This document shows positions 5,256 through 5,402 of a stretch of 5,402 nt of DNA, piece by piece. The notes under the pieces are model-generated. The model did no database searches, was not told the DNA's origin, and worked only from the letters and a program-made list of their open reading frames with translations. This stretch comes from Ferrimicrobium sp. GTDB lineage: Bacteria > Actinomycetota > Acidimicrobiia > Acidimicrobiales > Acidimicrobiaceae. Numbering within the stretch: position 1 is the stretch's first letter; each line of letters begins with the position of its first letter. The stretch is taken from NCBI GenBank assembly GCA_027365375.1, contig DAHXNM010000278.1, positions 1 to 5,402 of the forward strand, read 5' to 3'. The position numbers and the translations under genes were made by a program.

Positions 5256-5402
5256 GATCGGCAAACCTTCAAGATCTGATCGATCACGCGATCGTCGTAA
5301 GCTCTCAAGGATCTCCACCAACTCGGCGGGGAGAGCGGATCGAACCTCTAGAGGACGCCCATTGATCGGATGGACAAGACCTAGCAGATAGGAGTGTAGA
5401 AA
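5247..5402 (-). CDS. RluA-family pseudouridine synthase (C-terminal end, partial)
   Basis: The gene enters from the right edge on the minus strand; only its last 51 codons and the TAG (5249-5247) are in the window. RluA/RluC/RluD enzymes isomerise uridines to pseudouridine in rRNA or tRNA. The visible tail has the family's C-terminal signature: LHSYLLGLVHPINGRPLEV, then a LP.ELVEILESLRR helix, matching the LHA..LGF.HP.TG.PL.F...LP pattern of the RluA family. The catalytic Asp and any S4 domain lie outside the window, so the exact member (RluD-like is most likely) cannot be decided. After the LRR helix there is a charged extension of about 14 residues ending LPIKP. The gene converges on the sigma gene across about 590 nt. 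Confidence 0.85.
   Translation of the reverse strand, partial: FLHSYLLGLVHPINGRPLEVRSALPAELVEILESLRRSRDRSDLEGLPIKP

Noticed and set aside
5327..5346. GGTTCGATCC on the minus strand, like a tRNA T-loop
   Set aside because: The flanking bases do not pair as a T-stem, no acceptor or anticodon arm is present, and the bases encode the pseudouridine synthase tail.
5149..5391. 80-codon plus-strand frame at the right edge
   Set aside because: It mostly overlaps, antisense, the RluA-family tail, which has a clear family signature; the frame itself is Arg/Ser-rich and featureless.

Overview
This window is ordinary-looking chromosomal DNA of moderate GC content. It most likely comes from an actinobacterium. 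The secreted LolA/RseB-like protein, ABC ATPase and ABC-2 permease form an operon that I know from actinobacterial genomes. The sigma factor is a short RpoD/SigB-like group 2 type, and many starts are GTG with clear AGGAGG sites. The moderate GC would fit a lineage such as Acidimicrobiia better than Streptomyces, but that placement is inference.

Layout: 2-103 (+) is a doubtful 3' end of a gene entering from the left. 151-333 (-) is a 60-aa valine-rich membrane protein with its own promoter (-10 TAGAAT). 429-3210 (-) is a three-gene operon transcribed leftward: secreted LolA-like protein (3210-2149), ABC ATPase (2136-1222) and ABC-2 permease (1232-429), with a 12-nt gap and an 11-nt overlap. 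A non-coding divergent region of over 500 nt follows. The sigma-70 gene (3747-4658, +) has a recognisable promoter (TTGAAC, 17 nt, TACGAT with extended -10), a hairpin at the predicted mRNA 5' end and a strong 14-bp terminator. About 500 nt without a convincing gene follow, containing a striking hairpin whose loop is a Shine-Dalgarno sequence. At the right edge (5247-5402, -) is the C-terminus of an RluA-family pseudouridine synthase; only its tail is in the window.

How the genes work together: the ATPase and permease should form one membrane exporter, and the secreted LolA-like protein may handle a lipid or lipoprotein substrate on the outer face or act as an envelope sensor. The sigma factor keeps the promoter-melting residues but has lost several of the usual -35 and -10 specificity residues, so it may read a non-standard promoter. 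I see no CRISPR array, insertion sequence, tRNA, rRNA or phage gene. The best leads are the altered sigma recognition helix and the SD-loop hairpin at 4954-4981. I do not claim a new system.
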